Positions 47,401 to 54,927 of a stretch of DNA of 64,000 nt are shown here, in pieces. The notes beneath the pieces are model-generated. The model was not told the DNA's origin. It searched no databases and saw only the letters and a list, made by a program, of their open reading frames with translations. The position numbers and the translations under genes were made by a program. The number at the start of each line of letters is the position of its first letter. Position 1 is the first letter of the stretch. This DNA comes from Pseudoalteromonas ostreae (lineage in GTDB: Bacteria; Pseudomonadota; Gammaproteobacteria; Enterobacterales; Alteromonadaceae). The DNA is taken from NCBI RefSeq assembly GCF_018069805.1, contig NZ_JAGPYN010000017.1, positions 28,376 to 92,375 of the forward strand, given 5' to 3'.

Positions 47401-47435
47401 TACCACTGAGTTTTCGAACAAAGAGGCAAGCATAA
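44403..47435 (+). CDS. Secreted M6-family metalloprotease with PKD domains and GlyGly-CTERM
   Basis: A 1010-residue exported zinc protease. A signal peptide (about 1-30) precedes an M6 (immune inhibitor A-like) catalytic domain with zinc site His321-Glu-Phe-Gly-His325 in VVHEFGHDLGLPDEYD and a following LWSVMSGGSW. Jelly-roll-like regions follow, then three PKD domains (about 770-985; WQFGDG, WQLGDG and WDFGDG). The end is a GlyGly-CTERM signal (SSGSSGG, a hydrophobic run, then RTKRQ), normally cut by rhombosortase after type II secretion. A degradative or nutrient role is likely; the substrate is unknown. Confidence 0.92.
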   Translation: MKLLIGVLVKYSQLLCALTLALLSQHSAAKPQNSSPTDIGVVNKERILYWLDKRGQLDDKLAHDKLLSDYIGRGESMHSRRQLNPQVLTQQRKMAQRLASVSSQLPNSKKNTVKVLAILVDFPDLPHDNNGLSAADSDMYYPSYSQHHYQQMLFATDGYSGPQQQTLQTAYQYYQQASGESLAFTGQVYGWVTADNDAKSYGARQGDNNDIDAPSLVKEAVEKAVAKFNINLADYDLTDLDDRDGDGITNEPDGIIDHVMIFHSSIGEEAGGGVLGTDAIWSHRFYVYDQNNQPSAVDGSSIRLFGYTINPIDAGIGVVVHEFGHDLGLPDEYDLTGSALGEPVALWSVMSGGSWAGSPRGSQPVMFSPYALEYLQNRYQGNWLNQTTISLDEIATNQQQIVRHSSGVSTELNQLKIILPTNLQPFYPAVEGRLQYYSGSGDNVSQSMTFTVNLPVSMQPTYLDLSAYYSIETHYDYAQVLVNAQPIASQYTQAVNPFYGDIGPYITGSSSSVNDAQQPNNYLRHRFDLSAYAGQTITLSFNYKTDTYTHYFGLVVDDMAISQGNTFVWQDNAEQPTQAQLDGFSRVGEHIYAKPHNYYLQLRSYLGIDSGLQVEQYSPGLLLWSANEQYTDNNTPEHIGDGFILVVDADQNAIAKGNSSAPASTTIQLRDAAFSLYDQRQGLGDTQLAAIAEFNDNNDYSFATQPASGVKVLPFGFNFSIVEQAIDNSSIELNLGYTRQSGINAVTNDLEASFEIKGMALTPTDSFNWQFGDGQSSDKLNPSHKFADYGSYTVSFTRTNEQGQQFQESMTVVLTAPLLISSVDTNIEKGNVTAKVTISGGQAPYDYAWQLGDGSTAKGQSINHSYQYSGDYTLSVIVTDANGVAQSLATRVSADVLLTTQASYSAKDLLVNFSSDTKGGFNNYTYSWDFGDGSAVSQRANPSHTYSQAGSYRVALIVTDTSANGIKNTLPASKLTVTVQKQVASSGSSGGSIFWLLLLLPLSFRTKRQA

Positions 47436-47447
47436 ACTAAGTTACAA

Positions 47448-47471
47448 AAAAGCCAGTAAATACTGGCTTTT
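47448..47471. terminator. Terminator shared by M6 protease and isocitrate dehydrogenase
   Basis: AAAAGCCAGTA (47448-47458) and TACTGGCTTTT (47461-47471) are exact complements with a 2-base loop, flanked by A and T runs. It lies between convergent genes and can stop both. Confidence 0.88.
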
Positions 47472-47499
47472 ATTAGCATGATAATAATCTAGGTTTGGT

Positions 47500-48507
47500 T
47501 TATAAACGGTCGATAACAGCTTGAGTGAAATCAGTAGTACCGTGGCTGCCACCCAGATCGCGAGTTGTACGGTCACCCGATTTAATTACGTCTGCTACAG
47601 CACTGCGGATACGCTCTGCAGTTTCGCCCATTTCTAAATGCTCTAACATTTGAATAGATGCTAAGATAACAGAGGTTGGATTTGCTAGGTTTTTACCTGC
47701 AATATCAGGTGCGCTGCCGTGAACGGCTTCAAAGATAGCTGCATTTTCACCAATGTTAGCGCCAGGTGCCATACCTAAACCGCCTACAAGACCCGCACAT
47801 AAATCTGATAAAATATCACCAAACAGGTTTGTAGTAACGATAACGTCAAACTCTTCTGGGCTCATTACCAGTTTCATACAGGTTGCATCAACAATCATTT
47901 CAGTTGATTCAATTTCAGGATAACGTTCCGCAACTTCACGGGCTACTTTTAAGAATAAACCTGATGTTGATTTTAAGATGTTAGCTTTGTGAACCGCTGT
48001 TACTTTTTTACGGCCTTCACGCACGGCAAGTTCGTAGGCAAAAGTAACGATTTTCTCAGCACCTTCACGGGTGATCATAGACATCGCTTGTGCTTCGTTA
48101 CCATCTTCAGATGTCACTTGACCTAAACCAGAATACATACCTTGCGTATTTTCACGTACCGTGATGATATCAATGTCTTCATAACGTGCTTTAGTGCCAA
48201 CAAATGACTTAACTGGGCGTACATTGGCGTATAAACCAAACTGCTTTCGTAAAGTTACATTGATTGAAGTAAAACCTTCACCAACAGGCGTAGTTAGTGG
48301 GCCTTTAAGAGTGATTTTATTACGCGCAATAGTATTAATGGTATCTTGTGGTAATAATTCACCGGTTTTTTCTAAGGCAGCAAGACCTGCATCAACGAAT
48401 TCATAATCAAAATCGCACCCTGCGGCTGTTAAGATCTCAAGGGCTGAATCAATAATACTCGGACCGATGCCGTCGCCTTTGATCACTGTGATGGTTTGTT
48501 TGGCCAT
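47500..48507 (-). CDS. NAD-type isocitrate dehydrogenase
   Basis: A 335-residue member of the isocitrate/isopropylmalate dehydrogenase family, converting isocitrate to 2-oxoglutarate in the TCA cycle. GDGIGPSIIDSALEIL opens it; the substrate site is GEGFTSINVTLRKQFGLYANVR, with serine where LeuB has a leucine-contacting residue. TVRENTQGMYSG and the metal-binding NLFGDILSDLCAGLVG follow. The short length favours the NAD-dependent type found in Shewanella and Pseudoalteromonas over the 416-residue NADP type. It is transcribed alone. Confidence 0.85.
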   Translation of the reverse strand: MAKQTITVIKGDGIGPSIIDSALEILTAAGCDFDYEFVDAGLAALEKTGELLPQDTINTIARNKITLKGPLTTPVGEGFTSINVTLRKQFGLYANVRPVKSFVGTKARYEDIDIITVRENTQGMYSGLGQVTSEDGNEAQAMSMITREGAEKIVTFAYELAVREGRKKVTAVHKANILKSTSGLFLKVAREVAERYPEIESTEMIVDATCMKLVMSPEEFDVIVTTNLFGDILSDLCAGLVGGLGMAPGANIGENAAIFEAVHGSAPDIAGKNLANPTSVILASIQMLEHLEMGETAERIRSAVADVIKSGDRTTRDLGGSHGTTDFTQAVIDRL

Positions 48508-48557
48508 GAACTTTTCCTATTACGAGTTAGAAATGCACGTAAATGTGACGCATTATT

Positions 48558-48719
48558 ATACCAATCGACTTAAATATTTAACCATTCTAGCGTGCTAAAT
48601 AAAGCGCTAACTGCGTTATGAATTTCTCAAGTAGAACAACTACATATCGAAATTTATGCCTTGTTATCACTCTATTTATCTGTCGCTATAAATGGCTAGT
48701 AACTTAACACGATTGGTAT
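48558..48719. repeat. Palindromic-ended 162-bp repeat (MITE-like)
   Basis: ATACCAATCG (48558-48567) and its exact complement CGATTGGTAT (48710-48719) bound the unit. Inside is a second imperfect dyad, AATTTCTCAAGTAG (48621-48634) against CTACATATCGAAATT (48640-48654). No reading frame is present. The internal motif around AAGTAGAACAACTAC is one I associate from memory with dispersed repeats in Alteromonadales genomes. Only one copy is seen in this window. It occupies about half of the 345-base gap between the dehydrogenase and the next gene; the flanks hold nothing recognised. Confidence 0.7.
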
Positions 48720-48852
48720 TAAGCGATTACTTGTTAGATTATTTACGTGAATGAGTTTGAAAATACAAGCGGCTTTTATAGCAATTTATTCAACTTTTTG
48801 CCAGTAAAACCCGCGAAAACGCGCTAAATTAGTCACAATGGCTAATAAATAT

Positions 48853-50541
48853 TCATACACTATTGCTTAAACTTAGGCTTGGCAGCTGAGTATAAAAATC
48901 CTCGCTGGACTGCCAATCTAAGCGTTTTAACACTTGTTCAAAAGTATGTGTTTGCCAACTACTTTGTATTGCGTCGGGTTGATACACCTTAATAACGACG
49001 AGTTTTATTGCAACCCATAATTGTGCTTCTGCAGATAAGTGTTGTTTTTTTTGCTGCTCAGCATCTAAAAGCGCTTGTGTCCATGGGTTGTTACCAAGCA
49101 ATTCTAGTAAATAAGCCGATAAATGATCACTATCATGATCCATGACACCAAATAGCCACGCAAAAGGCATACTTACATCACTTTTGGGTGAGTGTTCATA
49201 CACTGTTTTACGGCTAATTGTAGTACTACAGTATTCAATCAAATAATTTACGTAACCATAAATAGGCAGAGCTAGGTGCTCGAACTGGCTGTATTGATCT
49301 CGACTTACCAGCTGATTTAATAAACTTATGATTGCCTGTAAGCGTAATCGTATATGTTGCATTAATGGATGTGTTTGGTAGTTTACTAATTGCTCAAAGA
49401 GCACTCGTTGAATGATTGCTGGCGCATTATATAAGCCGACCATTGATAAACAATGGCGTAAGTCTTTGCCTGGTAGCTGTTCTTTATTATAAGGTTTTAC
49501 TGCTTCACGGAGTAATGCAATTGTTGCAGAATGATTATTAAGTAATTTAGCAAGGGCACTGTATGAGTATTCTTTTTGCACTTTGACTTGGCTTATCAAC
49601 ATTAGTAATTGTTGTTTTTCAAGGTTTACAATTTCAATAGGAGGGGCTATGTGCTCATTGAACCATACGCTAAACAATAATCGCTTGTCTTTACTTGGGC
49701 GTTGTTTTGAATGCGATTCTAGCTTTGCTTTGACACTGTACCATTTGGTTTTTTGCTGTTCATGTAAAGCAATTAACAAATCCCGTTGCTGGTGGTTTTT
49801 ACCAATATAAGTGAGCTGCTGATCGTTATAATTTACCAACGAGCCTGGCAGGTAAGGGCCAAAATGACCAATTAGTGCTTTTAAGGCTTGTTGAGCAAAC
49901 AGGTTGGGAGTACGAATATAAATATCAGCCACTGCTTTATAGATATCGATATGATCATTTTGGGTACGATAGGTAATGTTCATCGCAATAATATTTGCTA
50001 ACGCAACTAACGTCGTTGGTCCATCATAGATCATGATTTTTGGCGTGCTTAGCAAGGCCTGCTTATACTTATTTAAGCGCGCTAAAATACACGCAATATG
50101 GTTAGTGGCAATATTAGCAGATTGCAGTAATTTTACTGCTAGCTGATGACGCGACTGCCATTGCTTTTTTTCTTGCTGGGTAAGTGGTTGGCGAAGAGCC
50201 AATTTATTGGTTTGTGTTTGCACACATAAATAGTTGGTTAAACATACACAAATAAGCAATTGGCTGATTTTACTGTCATAACTTAAACTGCGACAAAAAG
50301 CGGAGATAATAACACATTGATTAACCACTAAATTGGTTGTATAACCATGGGTTGTTACATATAAAGTAAGCTGGGCTTGCATCGCATTTGGATGTGAATT
50401 ATAGAGTTTATAATATTGCTCAGCCAGTTGTGTCAACAGCGGATAAATTTGTGACCACTGATTTTTATTATGATAAAAACTTAATACTTGGTGAGTTTTT
50501 TCAAAGACGCTGGCAAGATCTTGTGCGCAATATTCATCCAT
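48853..50541 (-). CDS. Large cytoplasmic protein, degenerate HD-GYP/HDOD-like
   Basis: A 562-residue protein with no certain family match. The middle (about 185-245) looks like the end of an HD-GYP domain: AVADIYIRTPNLFAQQALKA followed by GHFGPYLPGSLVNYND, but the HD and GYP metal residues are missing. The C-terminal third (about 300-500) has HDOD-like helices. Gln, Leu and His are abundant. Loss of catalytic residues suggests a regulatory or scaffolding role in c-di-GMP or stress signalling. It ends ten bases from the next gene on the same strand. Confidence 0.6.
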   Translation of the reverse strand: MDEYCAQDLASVFEKTHQVLSFYHNKNQWSQIYPLLTQLAEQYYKLYNSHPNAMQAQLTLYVTTHGYTTNLVVNQCVIISAFCRSLSYDSKISQLLICVCLTNYLCVQTQTNKLALRQPLTQQEKKQWQSRHQLAVKLLQSANIATNHIACILARLNKYKQALLSTPKIMIYDGPTTLVALANIIAMNITYRTQNDHIDIYKAVADIYIRTPNLFAQQALKALIGHFGPYLPGSLVNYNDQQLTYIGKNHQQRDLLIALHEQQKTKWYSVKAKLESHSKQRPSKDKRLLFSVWFNEHIAPPIEIVNLEKQQLLMLISQVKVQKEYSYSALAKLLNNHSATIALLREAVKPYNKEQLPGKDLRHCLSMVGLYNAPAIIQRVLFEQLVNYQTHPLMQHIRLRLQAIISLLNQLVSRDQYSQFEHLALPIYGYVNYLIEYCSTTISRKTVYEHSPKSDVSMPFAWLFGVMDHDSDHLSAYLLELLGNNPWTQALLDAEQQKKQHLSAEAQLWVAIKLVVIKVYQPDAIQSSWQTHTFEQVLKRLDWQSSEDFYTQLPSLSLSNSV

Positions 50542-50551
50542 AAGTAATCAA

Positions 50552-50935
50552 TTACCCGCGTTGTTCAAATGCATCCAATGCATTTGGGCCCCAAAAAATT
50601 AACTGGCCATTTCTAAATAGTAAACCGGTGCACTCATCCATTGTCGTGATCCCATCTGATTTGATATGTTGAGTACGGTAAAAAATAATTTGCCATACTT
50701 CCTCTTTATCACGTTTAGCGAATGTTAGATCAGGGCTGCCTAAATACTCTAATACAGTGTTTAAGTTAGTCGGTGTAGCGATACTTAATTTAGCGATATA
50801 ACGTTTATTGAACGCTTCTCGGTCTTGCCAGATCATCGCCTGCGGATCATCTTTATAAAAATTAATGACCAAAGTGGCGATCAAGGCGTATACACCTAAA
50901 CCTAATATGAGATAGCGGAAAACCTTCTTAAACAT
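50552..50935 (-). CDS. DUF3192 small membrane protein
   Basis: A 127-residue protein with one N-terminal helix (YLILGLGVYALIATLVINFY) and a periplasmic domain matching DUF3192: VLEYLGSPDLTFAKR, QIIFYRTQHIKSDGIT and DECTGLLFRNGQLIFWG. Fold relatives belong to the SmpA/BamE-like group, but no function is assigned. It is located directly upstream of the HD/HDOD-like gene on the same strand, ten bases away, so probably in one transcript. Confidence 0.82.
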   Translation of the reverse strand: MFKKVFRYLILGLGVYALIATLVINFYKDDPQAMIWQDREAFNKRYIAKLSIATPTNLNTVLEYLGSPDLTFAKRDKEEVWQIIFYRTQHIKSDGITTMDECTGLLFRNGQLIFWGPNALDAFEQRG

Positions 50936-51004
50936 TGTGCACTCTTACGCTGATACTTAAATTCAGTATACGCATAGTTCAAATTCAGTGCTACGTGAAT
51001 GCGA

Positions 51005-51778
51005 TTAATTGAGCCTTAACTGCTTTAAACTAAAGCCTAAGTTAATATCTGTACGTAAAGCAACCAAGTTTTTTGAGGTAATATAGTCAGCCATGCCTAT
51101 TGCTAACTTTTTACGCACCGCAGCAGAAAGCGTCTCATCCTCTGCAGCCAATGTTATATCTGCGTGCTTACTAATAATTTCTTGTGCTGTTTTTGTGCCA
51201 ATTCCCTTAATACCTGGAATATCATTGGTTTTATCACCAGCCATGGCCCAAAAATCAATTAATCTAGCTTGCTCAACGCCAAAGCGTTGTATGATAGAGT
51301 GATGATCTAAATATTCTTTTTTAAAATAATCATACACATTTATATAATTATTTAAGCTAGGTAAAAACCCTTTATCAGTGGAGACAATGGTACAATATAA
51401 CTGATTTTTCGCCATTTTATCGGCTAATGTGGCAATAATATCATCTGCTTCATCGTTTACTGGGGCAAACACTACAATACCCGTCTGCTCAATCGCCTGT
51501 TTAAATTTATCTAATGAATTTTTCAGAGTTTCAGGCATGGAAGCACGACTACTCTTATACTGTGCGTAGTAATGATATCGCCAGCTTTTATCGCCATCAA
51601 ATACTGCAATAGCATGCGTTGCTTGGGTGATCTTTATAAGTTTTTCACAGGCGTTAGCTACCCGCGCGCAGCAGGTATTTATCATTTGCTCATCACTGCC
51701 TTTGTTTTGATTACTATCAACTGCATAAATGCGCCTAATTAAATTAAGCGCATCGATTAAAAGTAACTGACCTGACAC
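51005..51778 (-). CDS. xni: Flap endonuclease Xni (exonuclease IX)
   Basis: A 257-residue FEN-1-like nuclease. LLLIDALNLIRRIYAVD holds the first metal-binding aspartate. Further acidic residues lie in VFDGDKSWRY, NDEADDIIATLADKM and VSTDKGFLPSL, and the helix-hairpin-helix reads DIPGIKGIGTKTAQEI. It lacks the polymerase domain of Pol I, as Xni does. It lies 14 bases downstream of ppnN; in E. coli the homologues ygdG (xni) and ygdH (ppnN) are likewise neighbours. Confidence 0.93.
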   Translation of the reverse strand: MSGQLLLIDALNLIRRIYAVDSNQNKGSDEQMINTCCARVANACEKLIKITQATHAIAVFDGDKSWRYHYYAQYKSSRASMPETLKNSLDKFKQAIEQTGIVVFAPVNDEADDIIATLADKMAKNQLYCTIVSTDKGFLPSLNNYINVYDYFKKEYLDHHSIIQRFGVEQARLIDFWAMAGDKTNDIPGIKGIGTKTAQEIISKHADITLAAEDETLSAAVRKKLAIGMADYITSKNLVALRTDINLGFSLKQLRLN

Positions 51779-51792
51779 GAATACATTAACCC

Positions 51793-53136
51793 TTATGCTT
51801 TGACTTCATAACATGGAACATATTGACTACCAGGGAGTTTCATTCTTCCTTGCTCAATAAATGCTTGTAGTAGTGTATCCATGGCTTTCATTAACGTTGG
51901 CTCACCACTAATAACAAATCGACCATGCTGTTTAATGGCTTGAATACCTTCGTCTTTTACATTACCCGCAACAATCCCAGAAAATGCACGCCGTAGATTA
52001 GCTGCAAGCAATTGCTTTTCTTGGTCTAAATGTAGATCAAGCCCAGCCATATTTTCATGGGTTGGTGCAAAAGGTTGCTGAAATTCATGTTCAATTTTTA
52101 ACGTCCAGTTAAAGTAATAGGCATCACCTTGGCTCTTACGGTAATCACGTACATTCGCCATTGCAGATTTGAGTTTCATTCCAACTAATTCTGGGTTGTC
52201 TATAATAACTTCAAATTTATCAAGAGCTTCTTTGCCAAGCGTCATTTCAATAAATTGGCATAATTCGCTAAAGTAATTTTCACTTTCTTTCGGCCCAGTT
52301 AAAATAACTGGTAACGACTGTTTAGCATTATCAGGGTGAAGTAAAATGCCAAGCAAATACAATAACTCTTCAGCAGTACCCGCACCACCAGGAAAAATAA
52401 TTATAGCGTGGGCGGTGCGTACAAAGGCCTCAAGGCGTTTTTCAATGTCTGGAAGGATAACTAATTCATTGACGATTGGATTCGGTGGTTCGGCGGCAAT
52501 AATACTGGGCTCAGTCAGGCCTAAATAGCGGTTATTAGTGTTGCGTTGTTTTGCATGGCCAATAGTGGCGCCTTTCATTGGACCTTTCATAGCACCTGGG
52601 CCGCAACCAGTGCAAATATTTAAGCCACGTAAACCAAGCTCGTAGCCCACTTGTTTTGTGTATTTATATTCGTTTTCGTTAATTGAATGACCACCCCAGC
52701 AGACAATCATACTTGGATCGCTATTAACGCGAAGCGCTGCGGCGTTACGCAACATATCAAACACCATATGAGTAATGGCTTTTTGTTCGGTTAAATCTTT
52801 TTCGTATTTTTGACAAATAAATAAAATATCACGAATAACAGAGAAAATATGCTCGTGGATCCCTGTGATTATTTCACCATCAACAAAAGCGGTAGTCGGA
52901 GGATTGAGTAGCTCAATTTTTATGCCTCGCTCACGACTTAGTAAGCGAATATCAAAATCTTGATATTTATTGTAAATCTCTGAGCTGGAGTCAGTATGAC
53001 TGCCAACATTGAGAACAGCTAGCGCACAGTTTCTAAATAACTTATAACGCTCACTGGTAGACGATTGCTCTAATAAATCAACTTCAAGCTGCGACAGTAA
53101 ATCTAACACACCTGTCGGGTTTAACTGTATTAACAT
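51793..53136 (-). CDS. ppnN: Pyrimidine/purine nucleotide 5'-monophosphate nucleosidase
   Basis: Splits nucleoside monophosphates to base and ribose phosphate, and is a known (p)ppGpp target in E. coli (YgdH). The ATG at 53136 is chosen; GGAG lies seven bases upstream and the shorter reading gives MLIQLNPTGVLDLLS, the family start. It has 447 residues. The LOG-type active-site motifs are GGAGTAEELLYLLGIL and GCGPGAMKGPMKGATIGHAK. It is transcribed with xni. The gene upstream is the diguanylate cyclase, 41 bases away. Confidence 0.94.
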   Translation of the reverse strand: MLIQLNPTGVLDLLSQLEVDLLEQSSTSERYKLFRNCALAVLNVGSHTDSSSEIYNKYQDFDIRLLSRERGIKIELLNPPTTAFVDGEIITGIHEHIFSVIRDILFICQKYEKDLTEQKAITHMVFDMLRNAAALRVNSDPSMIVCWGGHSINENEYKYTKQVGYELGLRGLNICTGCGPGAMKGPMKGATIGHAKQRNTNNRYLGLTEPSIIAAEPPNPIVNELVILPDIEKRLEAFVRTAHAIIIFPGGAGTAEELLYLLGILLHPDNAKQSLPVILTGPKESENYFSELCQFIEMTLGKEALDKFEVIIDNPELVGMKLKSAMANVRDYRKSQGDAYYFNWTLKIEHEFQQPFAPTHENMAGLDLHLDQEKQLLAANLRRAFSGIVAGNVKDEGIQAIKQHGRFVISGEPTLMKAMDTLLQAFIEQGRMKLPGSQYVPCYEVKA

Positions 53137-53177
53137 AGGCGTTCTCCTTGCTATAAAAAGCACTAGGTCGGTCGCTG

Positions 53178-54713
53178 TTATTTATTGATACACAAGCGAT
53201 CACGACCGGTATTTTTTGCTTTGTAGAGGGCATCATCGGCACGGTCAAAAGCGCCCAATGGGGTATCACCTTTTTTAAACTGAGTGGCTCCGACAGAAAC
53301 CGTTATCTCTACCTGTTTATCTTTGAACTTAAACGGAATTCCTTTCACTGCTTTTCTTAGTTTTTCAAGAGGTTTTTTGGCATGTTCTAAAGGCATACCT
53401 GGCATTAATAACACAAATTCTTCACCGCCGTAGCGGGCTATGAAATCAGATTTACGAATTGACATTTGCAATGCTTTAGCAATCACTTGCAGTGTTTTAT
53501 CGCCTGCGCTGTGACCGTATTTATCGTTGATAGACTTAAAGTGATCAACATCAATCACCACTAGGGTCACATCGGATTCTTGTACTGCAAACAAATGAAA
53601 TTCATGATGAAAGCGTTCATCAAATGCGGCTCTGTTTGGCAGCTTGGTCAGGCCATCAAGCAAACTTTTAAAACGTTGTTTATGCAGGCGTTTTTTATAT
53701 TTAGATAATTTAGTTTCGAGGCTGCCAATGCGTTGATTGATCTCTTGAAAACTGCTTAACAACATATCGCGATCTTGCTGCTCGAGACGTTCTTTTTCAA
53801 TTAAGTCTTCGCTTAACGATTTTAATTCGTTATCAACTAACGCTTTTAATGATGAAATTGACGTGGCATTTTGGGTTTGCGTTGTTAGGTTGTTAATTTT
53901 ATCTTCAATGCGCTTATTTAATGCAGCAAATTCAGCCCCCATTGCTTCTGAATGCTGACTCGAAGAAACAATTGAGTGGTGTAATTCTTCAAGAGTTTGA
54001 TTCAATGACACTAAAAAGCTTTGTGCGGATTGACGCTCTTTACTGATATTGCCGGCAATGATGCGAATAATATCAATCGCAGAGGTTAATAATTCATCCA
54101 CTGAATCGGTTTCAGAGATGTTGTTTTTTATGGTTTTGATTTCCTCAGCCGCTTCATCTTCAAATACTAAATCGTTCGCTAAATTTAGTAACTCTTTTGC
54201 TAAATTAGGTTGCATAGCACTTTGCTGGCATTCAGAAACAGTTAGTTTTACTTGCAAGGCTTGATGATAAATAGCTACTAAACGGTTAAGGAGTGGAATG
54301 AAGTCTCGCGTCGATTGCACATTATTCAGTTCATGATCCAGTAAGTGGCGCAATGTTCTGCGTGCATCGTCAGGTAACCCTTTGGTTTTTTGCAGTAACT
54401 TGCCAGCATCGAGCACACTGTTATGAAGTTCGCGCTGATGTGAAGCCTGTTGTGCTTCTTGATTTTTTAGTAGTAGGAGAATTTCGTCTATTTGCGGGGA
54501 AAATACTTCAAAATCTACTCCTTTAGCAAGCGCACTACGAAACTTTGCTAAGCGATTATCCAGTTCAATGTCCATGCCTTTACAGCTTAACGATAACTTA
54601 GCCGCAAAGTGTGTCAATGTGTCTACCTGATGCTTACGTGCATGTTCAACTATCATGCGAGTATCAATGGCTTGTTTAAGTTTTTTGTTTAAAACGTCGA
54701 GCTGTTGTGACAC
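53178..54713 (-). CDS. Cytoplasmic diguanylate cyclase with long coiled-coil region
   Basis: A 511-residue c-di-GMP synthase without membrane segments. The GGDEF domain covers about 340-511, with the active site at Gly429-Gly-Glu-Glu-Phe433 (ARYGGEEFVLLMPG), and upstream LTKLPNRAAFDERFHHEF. The first 340 residues are helical and coiled-coil-like, likely a dimerisation or partner-binding region. It starts with GTG at 54713 without a strong ribosome site, so a later start is possible. It is followed by ppnN on the same strand. The closest recollection is the DgcS-like group of Shewanella and Vibrio. Confidence 0.87.
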   Translation of the reverse strand: MSQQLDVLNKKLKQAIDTRMIVEHARKHQVDTLTHFAAKLSLSCKGMDIELDNRLAKFRSALAKGVDFEVFSPQIDEILLLLKNQEAQQASHQRELHNSVLDAGKLLQKTKGLPDDARRTLRHLLDHELNNVQSTRDFIPLLNRLVAIYHQALQVKLTVSECQQSAMQPNLAKELLNLANDLVFEDEAAEEIKTIKNNISETDSVDELLTSAIDIIRIIAGNISKERQSAQSFLVSLNQTLEELHHSIVSSSQHSEAMGAEFAALNKRIEDKINNLTTQTQNATSISSLKALVDNELKSLSEDLIEKERLEQQDRDMLLSSFQEINQRIGSLETKLSKYKKRLHKQRFKSLLDGLTKLPNRAAFDERFHHEFHLFAVQESDVTLVVIDVDHFKSINDKYGHSAGDKTLQVIAKALQMSIRKSDFIARYGGEEFVLLMPGMPLEHAKKPLEKLRKAVKGIPFKFKDKQVEITVSVGATQFKKGDTPLGAFDRADDALYKAKNTGRDRLCINK

Positions 54714-54927
54714 TAATAATTACCGCCATTGAAAAAATTTCTATTGCATAAGTTTACAACAAAATTTGCACAAATGTAGTTACTAAGTCAAAAACTTAGC
54801 ATTTTTGATGATTTTTATTCATCGGGCCTATCTGCACGTGTATTTATCGCTTTTAATTCACATTTCTCATCATCGTTGTTAGGCTCAAGCATAATAAAAT
54901 CACTGGATAAAAGAATTAAGAGCCTTT

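Noticed and set aside
48508..48852. An insertion sequence in the repeat-containing gap
   Set aside because: The inverted ends enclose only 162 bases with no transposase frame; described as a repeat instead.
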